This document shows, piece by piece, positions 38,576-46,599 of a stretch of DNA of 63,217 bases (its first letter is position 1; every line of letters begins with the position of its first letter). The position numbers and the translations under genes were made by a program. The stretch is taken from positions 1 through 63,217 of the forward strand of contig CALXMF010000012.1 of the NCBI GenBank assembly GCA_944389415.1. The letters run 5' to 3'. Source of the DNA: an uncultured Spirochaetota bacterium. GTDB taxonomy: Bacteria; Spirochaetota; Spirochaetia; Treponematales; Treponemataceae. The notes under the pieces were generated by a model. That model was given only the letters and a program-made list of their open reading frames with translations, was not told the origin of the DNA and made no database searches.

Positions 38576-38622
38576 TTTTTCCTCCAGCGGCTTTTTACTC
38601 GAAACAAGGACATATCACTGTT

Positions 38623-39435
38623 TCAACGAATACGATATGATACAGAACCATACCGTAGATCAATCTCTGAGACATCCTCATTCAGTTTTTGTACCACATC
38701 GAGAACGACCATCATATATTCTAAAGTTCTCTGATCAAGAGAACGATCTGTCAATACCCTGATCTGAGAATACATTGGATATAATATTAAATCATATCCT
38801 CCATAGTCTTTTTCTGCAATATGAATTTCCGAAATTGCAGATAAATACTTTTGAGGAAGAGTCTGAATTCTTTCAAGTTGTTCCAGAAGCGAACGATATG
38901 CCCCGTGGATACGCATACCAAGTCTCACATTATCCATCGAAATTCCTGTTATAAGTGGAACCCCAACATTTTCCCCTGCATCTGGAGGAATAAATAAAAC
39001 ACCATCTTTATCAATCGCAACAGGGGTTAAACGATCCTGTATCTGCATCAAAGTCATTGCTACAGGTTTACGTTCAACAATTGAAATATTAACAGTGTCA
39101 GGGAATTTTTTTTCCACAATAGCCGATTCAATAGCTGGATGCGTCAGCAAAGCAGCAGTCGCTTGAGGACCATCAAAATCAAACCAACTCGTACCAGGAA
39201 CAATAGAAAGTAATTGATATAACTCCTGTATAGTAAAACTTTCATTATTTTGAAAGGTCACCTTTACCGGTACCTGTGTAGGCATGATAAACAGGTATAT
39301 AACCCCCTCGCACAATAAGGCAAACAACAATATCCCAATAACAACTTTAATAATCAGGTTTTTTCTACTAGACGAAACTTCATCCTTACGCTCATCAAAA
39401 CCTCTAAAACCGCCATAAATAAAACTATCACTCAC
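38623..39435 (-). CDS. Cell division protein FtsQ/DivIB
   Basis: A 270-residue single-pass divisome protein. A cytoplasmic N-terminus of about 30 residues and one transmembrane helix (LIIKVVIGILLFALLCEGVIYLF) precede the periplasmic POTRA domain (FQNNESFTIQELYQLL... FPDTVNISIVERKPVA) and FtsQ beta domain. I start at GTG 39435, preceded by GGAGGAG; an ATG at 39471 lacks a ribosome site. It sits between ftsW and ftsA, as expected in a dcw cluster. Confidence 0.88.
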   Translation of the reverse strand: MSDSFIYGGFRGFDERKDEVSSSRKNLIIKVVIGILLFALLCEGVIYLFIMPTQVPVKVTFQNNESFTIQELYQLLSIVPGTSWFDFDGPQATAALLTHPAIESAIVEKKFPDTVNISIVERKPVAMTLMQIQDRLTPVAIDKDGVLFIPPDAGENVGVPLITGISMDNVRLGMRIHGAYRSLLEQLERIQTLPQKYLSAISEIHIAEKDYGGYDLILYPMYSQIRVLTDRSLDQRTLEYMMVVLDVVQKLNEDVSEIDLRYGSVSYRIR

Positions 39436-39524
39436 GACTCTCCTCCGTTTGCATAAAACAATACTTAACATTACTACCCATAATAATCCCCGTTATAATC
39501 TATTTCCCTTATTTTTATCGGCAT

Positions 39525-40685
39525 TTATACCAGATACTCTGAAGCATTAGAGTCTCCGCTCTTTCGTCGAGAAATATTCATCAATAATCCACAAATACAC
39601 AGTGTTATTACCATTGAAGAACCTCCCGATGAAAAAAAAGGCAGAGGAATTCCTGTCGCAGGCACTGCCCCACCAACAACACCACAGTTAAACAATGATT
39701 GAAACAAAATCAAAGCAGTACAGCCCACCCCACAAAGTCCCTGAAAACGGTCTGCCGCATTGAAAGCTGATCTAAAACCACGATATGAAAAAAACAATAA
39801 CAATGCAAAATACACCAATACACCTAACAATCCCATTGCCTCAACCCATCCAGCAAAAACATAATCTGCCTGAATTTCAGGAATGCGACTTGAAAAGAAC
39901 AAACCAGAACCACTTCCAGTACCCAAGATACCACCAGCACTAATAGCTCGTTCAGCTGCCATTGCCTGATAATTCCAACGGGATTGAGAGTACTCAGGAT
40001 TACAAAAAGCAATTAAGCGTTGCACCCGATAAGGTTCCATAAAAACAAACAATAACAATGCAGGTACTCCAAGACCTAGGACAGGCAGAATCCAAATCAA
40101 TGATGAACCAGTAATAAATATGATAAAAATACCAACAACAAAGATAAAAACTGCGGTTGAAAAATCTTTTTGTAAAAGCACAAGTAACACAAATATTCCG
40201 AGACCTATTAATCCCTGTACAACACTGCGATCATTTTCATTCTTCAAGGAATACTGTTTATCAAAATAATTAGCTAAAAATAAAACCATCGCAAGCTTTG
40301 CAATCTCTGATGGTTGTAATGAACCAACAAAAGGAATTATTATCCAACGTTGAGCTCCATTACGTTCAGAACCTATACCAGGAACAAACGTTAATAAGCA
40401 AAGAATTAATGAAGCAATAACAATTACCGGTAACAACCGTCTTATTACTTTTATATTAATTGTTGCACATACAATCATCACAACAATTCCCAGTCCAGTA
40501 TTAATAAGTTGGCGTTTAATAAAATATCCTGGATCATGGAACATTCGTTCTGCATATGCAGAAGAACAAATTGATAAAGCAAAGAGTCCAAGCCCCAATA
40601 ACAAAATAACAGAAATTATCAGCTGGATATCAATTTTACCAGAAGACTCTACTGGTTTTTCTGCTGAAAAAATAAAATCAGTCAT
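39525..40685 (-). CDS. SEDS peptidoglycan polymerase FtsW
   Basis: A 386-residue polytopic SEDS glycosyltransferase with about ten membrane helices. Family motifs include GIGSERNGAQRWI, LQPSEIAKLAMVLFLA, LVLLQKDFSTAVFIF, NPEYSQSRWNYQAMAAERAISAGGILGTG, IPEIQADYVFAGWVEAMG and PLPFFSSGGSSM. It polymerises septal glycan together with a class B PBP, but no ftsI is present beside it. It overlaps murF by eight bases; GAGGG precedes the ATG. Confidence 0.94.
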   Translation of the reverse strand: MTDFIFSAEKPVESSGKIDIQLIISVILLLGLGLFALSICSSAYAERMFHDPGYFIKRQLINTGLGIVVMIVCATINIKVIRRLLPVIVIASLILCLLTFVPGIGSERNGAQRWIIIPFVGSLQPSEIAKLAMVLFLANYFDKQYSLKNENDRSVVQGLIGLGIFVLLVLLQKDFSTAVFIFVVGIFIIFITGSSLIWILPVLGLGVPALLLFVFMEPYRVQRLIAFCNPEYSQSRWNYQAMAAERAISAGGILGTGSGSGLFFSSRIPEIQADYVFAGWVEAMGLLGVLVYFALLLFFSYRGFRSAFNAADRFQGLCGVGCTALILFQSLFNCGVVGGAVPATGIPLPFFSSGGSSMVITLCICGLLMNISRRKSGDSNASEYLV

Positions 40686-42123
40686 TAATTTCCCTCAAGT
40701 AAGGAGTCAAACGTTCAAGAGCCATTCCTCGTGAACCTTTAAGCAGAACAATATCACCAGCATGTATCAAATCATTACACAATTGCACAATAGACTGTAA
40801 AGATACCGAAAGATCGTGCTCAAAAACATATAAAGGAATTTTACAGCTACTGCTATAAACATTAGCTGCAGCTGACATTTCATTACCAATCAAAATAAGA
40901 ATATCAATTTTATCAGATAAAGCTTGCCGAATAACTGCCTGATGTGCCTGCTGTGAGTCTTTTCCCAACTCCAGCATGTCCCCAAGAATAGCAATTTTGC
41001 TATAAGTAGCAGGCAGAGATGAAAACATGTCCAAAGCTTTGTTCATAGAATCAGGATTCGCATTATAACAATCCTGAATAATAGTAACATTGCTATACAA
41101 AATCTGGCTCCGTCCAAAAAGCGGCTTAATATTCTCCAACCCCATTTTAATTTCCTGCGGAGATAAATTAAAACACTGAGCGACGGCAACAGCAGCAAGT
41201 GCGTTATACAGATTATATCTTCCAGGGAGGGGAACATGTATCTCAAAACCTTTATATGAAAAGGAAGTTCCTTCAAGTCCCATTTCTCGAATATCAAAAA
41301 TAGGTAGACTGCCAGCAACACCAAAATATACCACAGAACCATTTACATCTCTGCTGAGAAATTCTGTATACTCATCAAAATCAGGAATAATCGCTGTCTG
41401 AGCACCAGAAAAATACGAAAAGATTCCTTTTTTTTCTGCTGCAATAGCATCTTTACTACCAAGAATTCCGATATGTGCAGACCCTATATTTGTGATCACA
41501 CCATAATCGGGACACAATACATTTGCGAGTTCATTTATTTCCCCTTTTCTATTCATTCCCATCTCAAAGATTCCAATTTCATGATAGGCTCTTACATTAA
41601 AAACAGAAAGAGGAAGTCCCGTTTCAGAATTCAGATTTCCCTCATTCATAACTACACGAAAACGTTGAGAAAGGACAGCCGCACACAGCTCCTTTGTTGT
41701 TGTTTTACCGCTGGAACCTGTAATACCAATCTTTTTCAGATGCGGAAATTGAGAAATATATCGTTTTGCTAGAGACTGTAATGCAACAAGAGTATTTTCA
41801 ACAGAAATAAATATCACAGATGGATATTTTACAGCATAGTCTACATATAGTCCGTGATTTGCAGCAAAATGCGTTTCAGTACAAAAAACAACAGAAGCCC
41901 CACGCTCAAGAGCTTGGGGTATATAGATATGACCATCCTGCATTGTCCCTTGGAGAGGAATAAACAATGAACCACATACTACTTGCCGACTATCTGTGAC
42001 AACAGAAATAAAAAAGAAAGAACTTGTATCTAAGCATGTATCACAAACTATGCCTGATACGGCAGCAAGAACATCTTCAAGCGGCAATAAAGAATCAGGA
42101 AAACAGTCTGCCGACACTATCAA
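40678..42123 (-). CDS. UDP-MurNAc-tripeptide:D-Ala-D-Ala ligase MurF
   Basis: A 481-residue Mur ligase adding D-Ala-D-Ala to the peptidoglycan stem. The N-terminal UMP domain (VTDSRQVVCGSLFIPLQG), ATP P-loop KIGITGSSGKTTTKELCAAVL, NLNSETGLPLSVF, EMGMNRKGEINELA and the C-terminal ligase domain (YNANPDSMNKALDMF, GDMLELGKDSQQAHQ) are all present. The likely start is TTG at 42123, overlapping the ftsL stop with GGAG ten bases upstream; GTG at 42117 is an alternative. Confidence 0.94.
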   Translation of the reverse strand: MIVSADCFPDSLLPLEDVLAAVSGIVCDTCLDTSSFFFISVVTDSRQVVCGSLFIPLQGTMQDGHIYIPQALERGASVVFCTETHFAANHGLYVDYAVKYPSVIFISVENTLVALQSLAKRYISQFPHLKKIGITGSSGKTTTKELCAAVLSQRFRVVMNEGNLNSETGLPLSVFNVRAYHEIGIFEMGMNRKGEINELANVLCPDYGVITNIGSAHIGILGSKDAIAAEKKGIFSYFSGAQTAIIPDFDEYTEFLSRDVNGSVVYFGVAGSLPIFDIREMGLEGTSFSYKGFEIHVPLPGRYNLYNALAAVAVAQCFNLSPQEIKMGLENIKPLFGRSQILYSNVTIIQDCYNANPDSMNKALDMFSSLPATYSKIAILGDMLELGKDSQQAHQAVIRQALSDKIDILILIGNEMSAAANVYSSSCKIPLYVFEHDLSVSLQSIVQLCNDLIHAGDIVLLKGSRGMALERLTPYLREIND

Positions 42124-42428
42124 TTACCATCAGCTCCTGTAATTTCTATCCGTAAAATATCCGCGCTTGTTGCTTTTCTCATTCCAAGCTGATCACGAGA
42201 TATTGTATCAATACGATCTGAACTACTAAGAATACTAATTCCAGATATTAACCGTTGATTATCTTCAAAAAGTTCTGATTGGCGTTTTTCAAGAGTTGAA
42301 ATTTCTTCCGCAAGAAGAGAAAAACGATATGACTGTACAACATTTACAGCTAACATTCCAGGAATGCACCCTGCACACATACAGATAAGCAGTTCCCGCA
42401 AAAACCGCCTTTTATGACTATTTTCCAT
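42120..42428 (-). CDS. FtsL-like divisome protein
   Basis: A 102-residue bitopic protein. A basic N-terminus (KRRFLRELL) precedes a hydrophobic helix (about 12-32) and a periplasmic coiled coil (LAEEISTLEKRQSELFEDNQRLISGI) ending in a short R-DQLGMRKA segment typical of FtsL. Assignment rests on size, topology and its place between rsmH and murF. It would form the FtsQLB-type complex with FtsQ. ftsI, which normally follows ftsL, is missing. Confidence 0.82.
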   Translation of the reverse strand: MENSHKRRFLRELLICMCAGCIPGMLAVNVVQSYRFSLLAEEISTLEKRQSELFEDNQRLISGISILSSSDRIDTISRDQLGMRKATSADILRIEITGADGN

Positions 42429-42464
42429 CTACTACAACCTCTCTTTTTCCACACACATGATCAT

Positions 42465-43451
42465 TTATAACCATCTTTTAAAATCTAACCGATATGGAGA
42501 AGCATCACATATTTTCCTTATTACGCGTAATTTTGCACTGCGTGATGGTCCATTACGCACGATTTCTGCCTCTGTGGGAATAACTGGCTTGCGGGTCAGA
42601 ACATCTGCACACGGAACTCCTCCACAAATACACTTAGGCTGTTCAGGAGGGCATATACAAGTTTTCCCAAGCACTTTGAAAAAATTTTTCACGAATCGAT
42701 CCTCAAGTGAATGAAATGTAATAACACCCATTAGCCCACCAGGTTTTAAAACAGAAAATGCTGCTGGTAACACATGGGGTAAACGATCCAATTCCCGATT
42801 TACTGCAATCCGCAAAGCTTGGAACGTTTTAGTCGCCGGATGAATAGCTCCATGACGATAACCAGCTGGAACACATGCAGACACAATTTCAGCAAGCTGC
42901 GTCGCAAATACAATCCGTGACTTTCGGCGTACTTCTACAATTGCATGTGCTATACGCCGACTAAATCGCTCTTCTCCATATCTATACAATATATCCGCCA
43001 GTGCTGATTCAGGTAAACTATTAACCAAATCCTGTGCTGAAGATTTCTCACTAGCGCTTAACCGCATATCAAGAGGTTCTTCCTGTCTAAAAGAAAATCC
43101 CCTGCCTGATTCTTCATAATGAAAAACTGAAATACCTAAATCAAACAATTCTATATCAGGTTTAGGTAAGTCAACTGGATAATTCGCATAAAAATCATCA
43201 AACCAACCAGAAAAAAAGTGCATACGTGCCCCAAACGGTCTGAGTCTTTCTTTTGCCTTATTCTGAATACTAATATCCGCATCAAGACCAACTATCTGAA
43301 GTTGTGGATACTCTTGTAAAAAAGCCTCCGAATGACCACCTTCGCCTAAAGTAGAATCCACCATAAAAACATTCTCCTGCGTACGAAATATATTAGGAGA
43401 AAGCCATGAAAGACACTCATCAAGCAAAACGGGCGTATGAACAATATGCAC
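42465..43451 (-). CDS. 16S rRNA (cytosine-1402-N4) methyltransferase RsmH/MraW
   Basis: A 328-residue SAM-dependent enzyme modifying C1402 of 16S rRNA. N-terminal HTPVLLDECLSWL, motif I VDSTLGEGGHSEAFL, ELFDLGISVFHYEESGRGFSFRQEEPLDMR, RIAHAIVEVRRKSRI and the C-terminal GVITFHSLEDRFVKNFFK are conserved, followed by the cysteine pairs CICPPEQPKCICGGVPC. The start is GTG at 43451 with GGGGTGAT just upstream. It follows mraZ. Confidence 0.94.
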   Translation of the reverse strand: MHIVHTPVLLDECLSWLSPNIFRTQENVFMVDSTLGEGGHSEAFLQEYPQLQIVGLDADISIQNKAKERLRPFGARMHFFSGWFDDFYANYPVDLPKPDIELFDLGISVFHYEESGRGFSFRQEEPLDMRLSASEKSSAQDLVNSLPESALADILYRYGEERFSRRIAHAIVEVRRKSRIVFATQLAEIVSACVPAGYRHGAIHPATKTFQALRIAVNRELDRLPHVLPAAFSVLKPGGLMGVITFHSLEDRFVKNFFKVLGKTCICPPEQPKCICGGVPCADVLTRKPVIPTEAEIVRNGPSRSAKLRVIRKICDASPYRLDFKRWL

Positions 43452-43485
43452 CCATCACCCCAGGAAATAAAGTCTAGAACAATCA

Positions 43486-43929
43486 TCAAAAGCAAATATT
43501 TGATAATTGTTCTGTCGCTGTTTTAAAAGAAATTTCACTTTCTTCCAAATACGTATGATACAATTCATAATTCCATAATTCCAAATATTTGTTAATACCG
43601 AGCACAACACAGTCTTTAGAAAGATGAGCATACTCCCTCAGACTCTGTGGAATAGATAGTCTACCAGCCTTATCAAACTCCACTTCCTGTGCAGGCGCAA
43701 TCAACCTACGTAAAACCAATCTGTTTTGAGCATTAAACAGAGAAGCTGTTTGGATTAATTTACCAGAAAAGTTCTTCCACTCATTGGGAGTAAACAACCA
43801 TAAACATTGATCAACTCCTTGAGTAACAATGAGAGTATTTTCCTGCAATTCAGCCCTGAGTCGCACAGGAAATAAAATACGACCTTTTTCATCTAACGTA
43901 TTTCGATACTCTCCGGTAGGCAAATCCAT
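43486..43929 (-). CDS. Transcriptional regulator MraZ
   Basis: A 147-residue protein with two SpoVT-AbrB-like halves, each with the D-x-x-G-R signature: EYRNTLDEKGRILFPVRLR (about 7-25) and VEFDKAGRLSIPQSLREYA (about 83-101). MraZ forms ring oligomers and represses or tunes the dcw operon by binding direct repeats at its own promoter. I use ATG at 43929 (MDLPTGEYRN). It heads the dcw cluster. Four candidate operator repeats begin two bases upstream of this ATG. Confidence 0.93.
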   Translation of the reverse strand: MDLPTGEYRNTLDEKGRILFPVRLRAELQENTLIVTQGVDQCLWLFTPNEWKNFSGKLIQTASLFNAQNRLVLRRLIAPAQEVEFDKAGRLSIPQSLREYAHLSKDCVVLGINKYLELWNYELYHTYLEESEISFKTATEQLSNICF

Positions 43930-43930
43930 A

Positions 43931-43965
43931 ACCACATTCTACCACTTTAACCCATTACTTACCAC
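43931..43965 (-). promoter_or_regulatory. Four MraZ-box repeats phased at 10 bp
   Basis: On the plus strand four decamers sit end to end: ACCACATTCT (43931), ACCACTTTAA (43941), CCCATTACTT (43951) and ACCACTAAAC (43961). On the minus strand each reads as a TGGT/TGGG box, exactly 10 bp apart. Known MraZ operators are TGGGN-type direct repeats with 5-bp spacers (E. coli) or AAAGTGG-type repeats (Mycoplasma). The cluster lies between the predicted transcription start and the mraZ ATG. Confidence 0.8.
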
Positions 43966-43973
43966 TAAACTAC

Positions 43974-44001
43974 ATTTTACGGACAAAAAGTAAATTGTCA
44001 A
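43974..44001 (-). promoter_or_regulatory. mraZ/dcw operon promoter
   Basis: On the minus strand TTGACA (44001-43996), 16 bases, then TAAAAT (43979-43974). The predicted start near 43967 is immediately upstream of the MraZ boxes, so bound MraZ would cover the initially transcribed region. Confidence 0.8.
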
Positions 44002-44040
44002 TGTAAAAAAACAAACAGCGACCTAATAACAATTCCTGTA

Positions 44041-44069
44041 TTTACATTTTAGATATACATATGTATAGT
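44041..44069 (+). promoter_or_regulatory. Promoter of the ORF at 44076, leaderless placement
   Basis: TTTACA (44041-44046), 17 bases, then TATAGT (44064-44069). The ATG at 44076 follows after six bases. The earlier in-frame ATG at 44061 lies inside the promoter. Confidence 0.55.
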
Positions 44070-44075
44070 AAATAT

Positions 44076-44765
44076 ATGATAAATACGTACAGTGAATCAT
44101 CACTACATCGAACACTTAAAACAATATATGCTGTTAAAAATAATGGTGTAACTGAGGTAACAATAAAGCATAAAATCTGTGATATCTTTACCGAATCTGG
44201 AGATATCATTGAAATTCAAACACAACACATATCAGCTTTAAAAGCTAAGTTGGAAGCTCTTCTAAATGAATATCAAATCACAATCATACGCCCGCTTGTA
44301 CAAGAAAAATACATAGAAACATACGACACTGCACACAAACTGATAAGACGAAGAAAAAGTCCAAAGAAGGAAACACTCTACTCTATTTATCGTGAACTCA
44401 CTGGCATACATCCGTTTATTGGCCATCATAATTTAATATTAGAAATACCTTGTATTACAGTTTGTGAAATTAGAGAAGAAAAAAACTATCCCATACAACT
44501 TAAAAATAAAAGTCGTCGTTTTTTGCATTGTTGGGAAAAGAAAGACAAAAAACTAGAACAAATATTTTCACAAACATATTTATTTCACGATAAAAAAGAT
44601 TATCTACAAATTCTTCCTGATACACTTCCAGAGGAATTCTCTACAGCTGATTTTTTTCAAGCGGGAAAAAATGCAGGCATTTGTCTATGGCTACTACAAA
44701 AAGCAGGTCTTATTCATGAAACAAAAATAGAAAAACGCAAAAAATATTATACTCGTGTTAAATAA
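44076..44765 (+). CDS. Unknown conserved-looking protein, possible PD-(D/E)xK nuclease-like
   Basis: A 229-residue, basic, soluble protein without a signal peptide. I do not recognise a named family. The N-terminus has helix-strand elements ending in HKICDIFTESGDIIEIQTQ (about 37-55). A strand-borne Asp followed by E-I-Q resembles the D...ExQ core of PD-(D/E)xK nucleases of the CoiA type; this is weak inference. A conserved-looking middle (RELTGIHPFIGHHNLILEIPCITVCEIREE) and a C-terminal helix pair (AGKNAGICLWLLQKAGLIHE) that could be a winged helix follow. I start at 44076, where the promoter predicts a leaderless message. It is divergent from mraZ and ends at a bidirectional terminator. Confidence 0.65.
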   Translation: MINTYSESSLHRTLKTIYAVKNNGVTEVTIKHKICDIFTESGDIIEIQTQHISALKAKLEALLNEYQITIIRPLVQEKYIETYDTAHKLIRRRKSPKKETLYSIYRELTGIHPFIGHHNLILEIPCITVCEIREEKNYPIQLKNKSRRFLHCWEKKDKKLEQIFSQTYLFHDKKDYLQILPDTLPEEFSTADFFQAGKNAGICLWLLQKAGLIHETKIEKRKKYYTRVK

Positions 44766-44794
44766 AAAGGCACCCTTAAGGGTGCCCTTTTGTA
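44765..44794. terminator. Bidirectional terminator
   Basis: AAAAAGGCACCC-TTAA-GGGTGCCCTTTT is a near-perfect hairpin with A/T flanks on both sides. It ends the plus-strand ORF at 44765 and the minus-strand FlaA pair at 44810. Confidence 0.85.
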
Positions 44795-44809
44795 TAAAAC
44801 TAATATCTA

Positions 44810-45622
44810 CTACCAGTTATCCATCATATCGTCTTCATCATGATTCTCGATATCATACAAATCGGTAACAGCACGTAAATCATCGAAATAAATATAGTAC
44901 GAACCACGAGCCAGCATAGGATTACAATCAATACGGAAACCAACAATACGAAGACCAGGTCTATCCCCATAGTAAGCACTAGACTGGACAATTCCATGCT
45001 CACCATCTAATGAGGGAGGAATAGCTACAGTCATCTTCTTCCAACCTGAGAATGCTAATTTCCCCATATAGATTTCAAAATTATTTCCAAAATAATCCTG
45101 CACTAACAGAATCAAATCATGATCCATATTACGTCCTGCAACCCAAACAGAGACGGTCTTTGTAACACCTTCAATTGGGATAGGACGAGCAGCTTTTACA
45201 AAGAAAGAGTTAAGACCACGGTGGAAAAATTCTACCTTAACACCGAGCACTTTTGTATCAACAGAAGAAGATTCTTCCGTTCCTTCTTCAGCAACAGCAC
45301 CTTCCTCTTCTACTGTTGTTGACTGCTCCTGAGTTGATGCAGATGCAGGCTGTGCATCTGCAGGAAGAGCTTCCTTTCCTGCAGGACTACCATCAAACAA
45401 ACGAGCACTAATAACACCATTATCAGGAGAAATATGCACATTCCATGATCCTTCACGCTCAAACAAATCTACAGACACTTCTCGCAATGCCTGCTTTGCA
45501 GAATCGACTCCTATAATTGTCGGATCAGGATCACTAAGACTAGAAGAAACCCCTTCCTGTGCAAACCCCAGTCCTATCGCTGTACACAGACAGATAAAAA
45601 TTCCAAATACAATCTTTTTCAT
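44810..45622 (-). CDS. FlaA-family filament outer-layer protein (distal copy)
   Basis: A 270-residue exported protein with a signal peptide (MKKIVFGIFICLCTAIGLGFAQ, cleaved after FAQ-like). Its core matches the spirochaete FlaA periplasmic-flagellum sheath: VLGVKVEFFHRGLNSFFVKAARP, VSVWVAGRNMDHDLILLVQDYFGN, LAFSGWKKMTVAIPPSL and YYIYFDDLRAVTDLYD. An Ala/Glu/Ser/Thr-rich insert lies at about 85-122. The acidic end DEDDMMDNW is distinctive. It overlaps the upstream flaA-like gene by four bases. T. pallidum has a similar tandem pair next to fba. Confidence 0.88.
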   Translation of the reverse strand: MKKIVFGIFICLCTAIGLGFAQEGVSSSLSDPDPTIIGVDSAKQALREVSVDLFEREGSWNVHISPDNGVISARLFDGSPAGKEALPADAQPASASTQEQSTTVEEEGAVAEEGTEESSSVDTKVLGVKVEFFHRGLNSFFVKAARPIPIEGVTKTVSVWVAGRNMDHDLILLVQDYFGNNFEIYMGKLAFSGWKKMTVAIPPSLDGEHGIVQSSAYYGDRPGLRIVGFRIDCNPMLARGSYYIYFDDLRAVTDLYDIENHDEDDMMDNW

Positions 45623-46401
45623 TCTGCAACCCCTTGGTCAGCTGTGGTTGAAGCAGTTGTCTCTGCTTCTTGCTGGCTCTGTTCCTGAGCAGCATCAAAA
45701 TCGGCATCCCTCAGATCATAACCATCATAGATATTAGACAGAACATTTGTGGTATATTTTAATTCATCAAAATAGACTACAAAATCATCAACAAATTCAT
45801 TAGGATCACTGCGGACTCTAAATCCAACAAACGACATCACTTCCGGACCAGAGCGAAGCCGTGAATGCTGCTTAAGGCTGGTTGGAATATTCACAACAAC
45901 ATTCCGCCATCCTTCAAAGTTAAGGAAACACACAGGCAAAACATGAACACAACCGGCAGCATCGCGAACCATAACTTCAAGAAAATACTTATATCCAGCA
46001 CCCCAGACCCAGAAATCTATCTGAGAAACAGTACCGATAAAGGGAATTTCATAATTACCTGAAGAACCGTCTTCACCTTCGGTCACAGGATATACTTCTA
46101 TCCAATTATCGCCTTTGCGTGCAAAGCTGGCCTTAACACCCAAAACCATTGGTTCAGGTCCGTCTTCCTTGACGAGCGGTCGCAAAGAATTCGGTATACC
46201 GGCAAAATACCCAATTTTGGGGAATCCTTCCATTGAGAAGCGGCTTGCCTGAACATTCCATGTCCACTTTACATCATCAGAGCCATCAAAAGTATCAAAT
46301 TTGATGGTCTCTACGCTCTTTGAACTCGGCTGGCCAAAAATAGGCAAGCTGAACAAAGAAAGCAAAGCAAGACTAACAAAAACAAATCTGCCCTGTTTCA
46401 T
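45619..46401 (-). CDS. FlaA-family filament outer-layer protein (proximal copy)
   Basis: A 260-residue periplasmic protein with a clear signal peptide (MKQGRFVFVSLALLSLFSLPIFGQ). FlaA core segments include VLGVKASFARKGDNWIEVYPV, IDFWVWGAGYKYFLEVMVRD, LNFEGWRNVVVNIPTSLKQ and VVYFDELKYTTNVLS. The C-terminus is Gln/Glu/Ala/Thr-rich. ATG has AGGAG six bases upstream. It and the following gene form a two-gene operon from a very strong sigma-70 promoter, divergent from fba. Whether each is FlaA1- or FlaA2-like I cannot tell. Confidence 0.9.
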   Translation of the reverse strand: MKQGRFVFVSLALLSLFSLPIFGQPSSKSVETIKFDTFDGSDDVKWTWNVQASRFSMEGFPKIGYFAGIPNSLRPLVKEDGPEPMVLGVKASFARKGDNWIEVYPVTEGEDGSSGNYEIPFIGTVSQIDFWVWGAGYKYFLEVMVRDAAGCVHVLPVCFLNFEGWRNVVVNIPTSLKQHSRLRSGPEVMSFVGFRVRSDPNEFVDDFVVYFDELKYTTNVLSNIYDGYDLRDADFDAAQEQSQQEAETTASTTADQGVAE

Positions 46402-46458
46402 CCAAAACTCCTTATTTATTTCTGGGCAACAGATTCTGAATACCCAATCATATGCATG

Positions 46459-46488
46459 ATTATAATTTATTCAGACTCCATTTGTCAA
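46459..46488 (-). promoter_or_regulatory. Strong promoter of the FlaA operon
   Basis: On the minus strand TTGACA (46488-46483), 18 bases, then TATAAT (46464-46459), both perfect consensus hexamers. A GCCGATAA octamer at 46512-46505 resembles a sigma-28 -10 element but lacks a TAAA box at the right distance. Confidence 0.85.
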
Positions 46489-46539
46489 ACACTTTCATTA
46501 GCAATTATCGGCAGATATCACGAGTTAAACAGTGTTCTA

Positions 46540-46568
46540 TTGATTAAATCAGTAAACCGCTATAAAAT
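46540..46568 (+). promoter_or_regulatory. Probable fba promoter
   Basis: TTGATT (46540-46545), 17 bases, TAAAAT (46563-46568), giving a leader of about 25 bases that contains the AAAGGAG ribosome site of fba. Confidence 0.6.
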
Positions 46569-46599
46569 CTTTTATATATTTTTGATAAAGGAGTCATGT

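Noticed and set aside
44061-44075. ATG at 44061 as the start of the unknown ORF
   Set aside because: It lies within the TTTACA-N17-TATAGT promoter, so it would not be in the transcript.
46505-46512. GCCGATAA as a sigma-28 promoter of the FlaA operon
   Set aside because: No TAAA element lies 15 bases upstream; the sigma-70 promoter downstream of it is near perfect.
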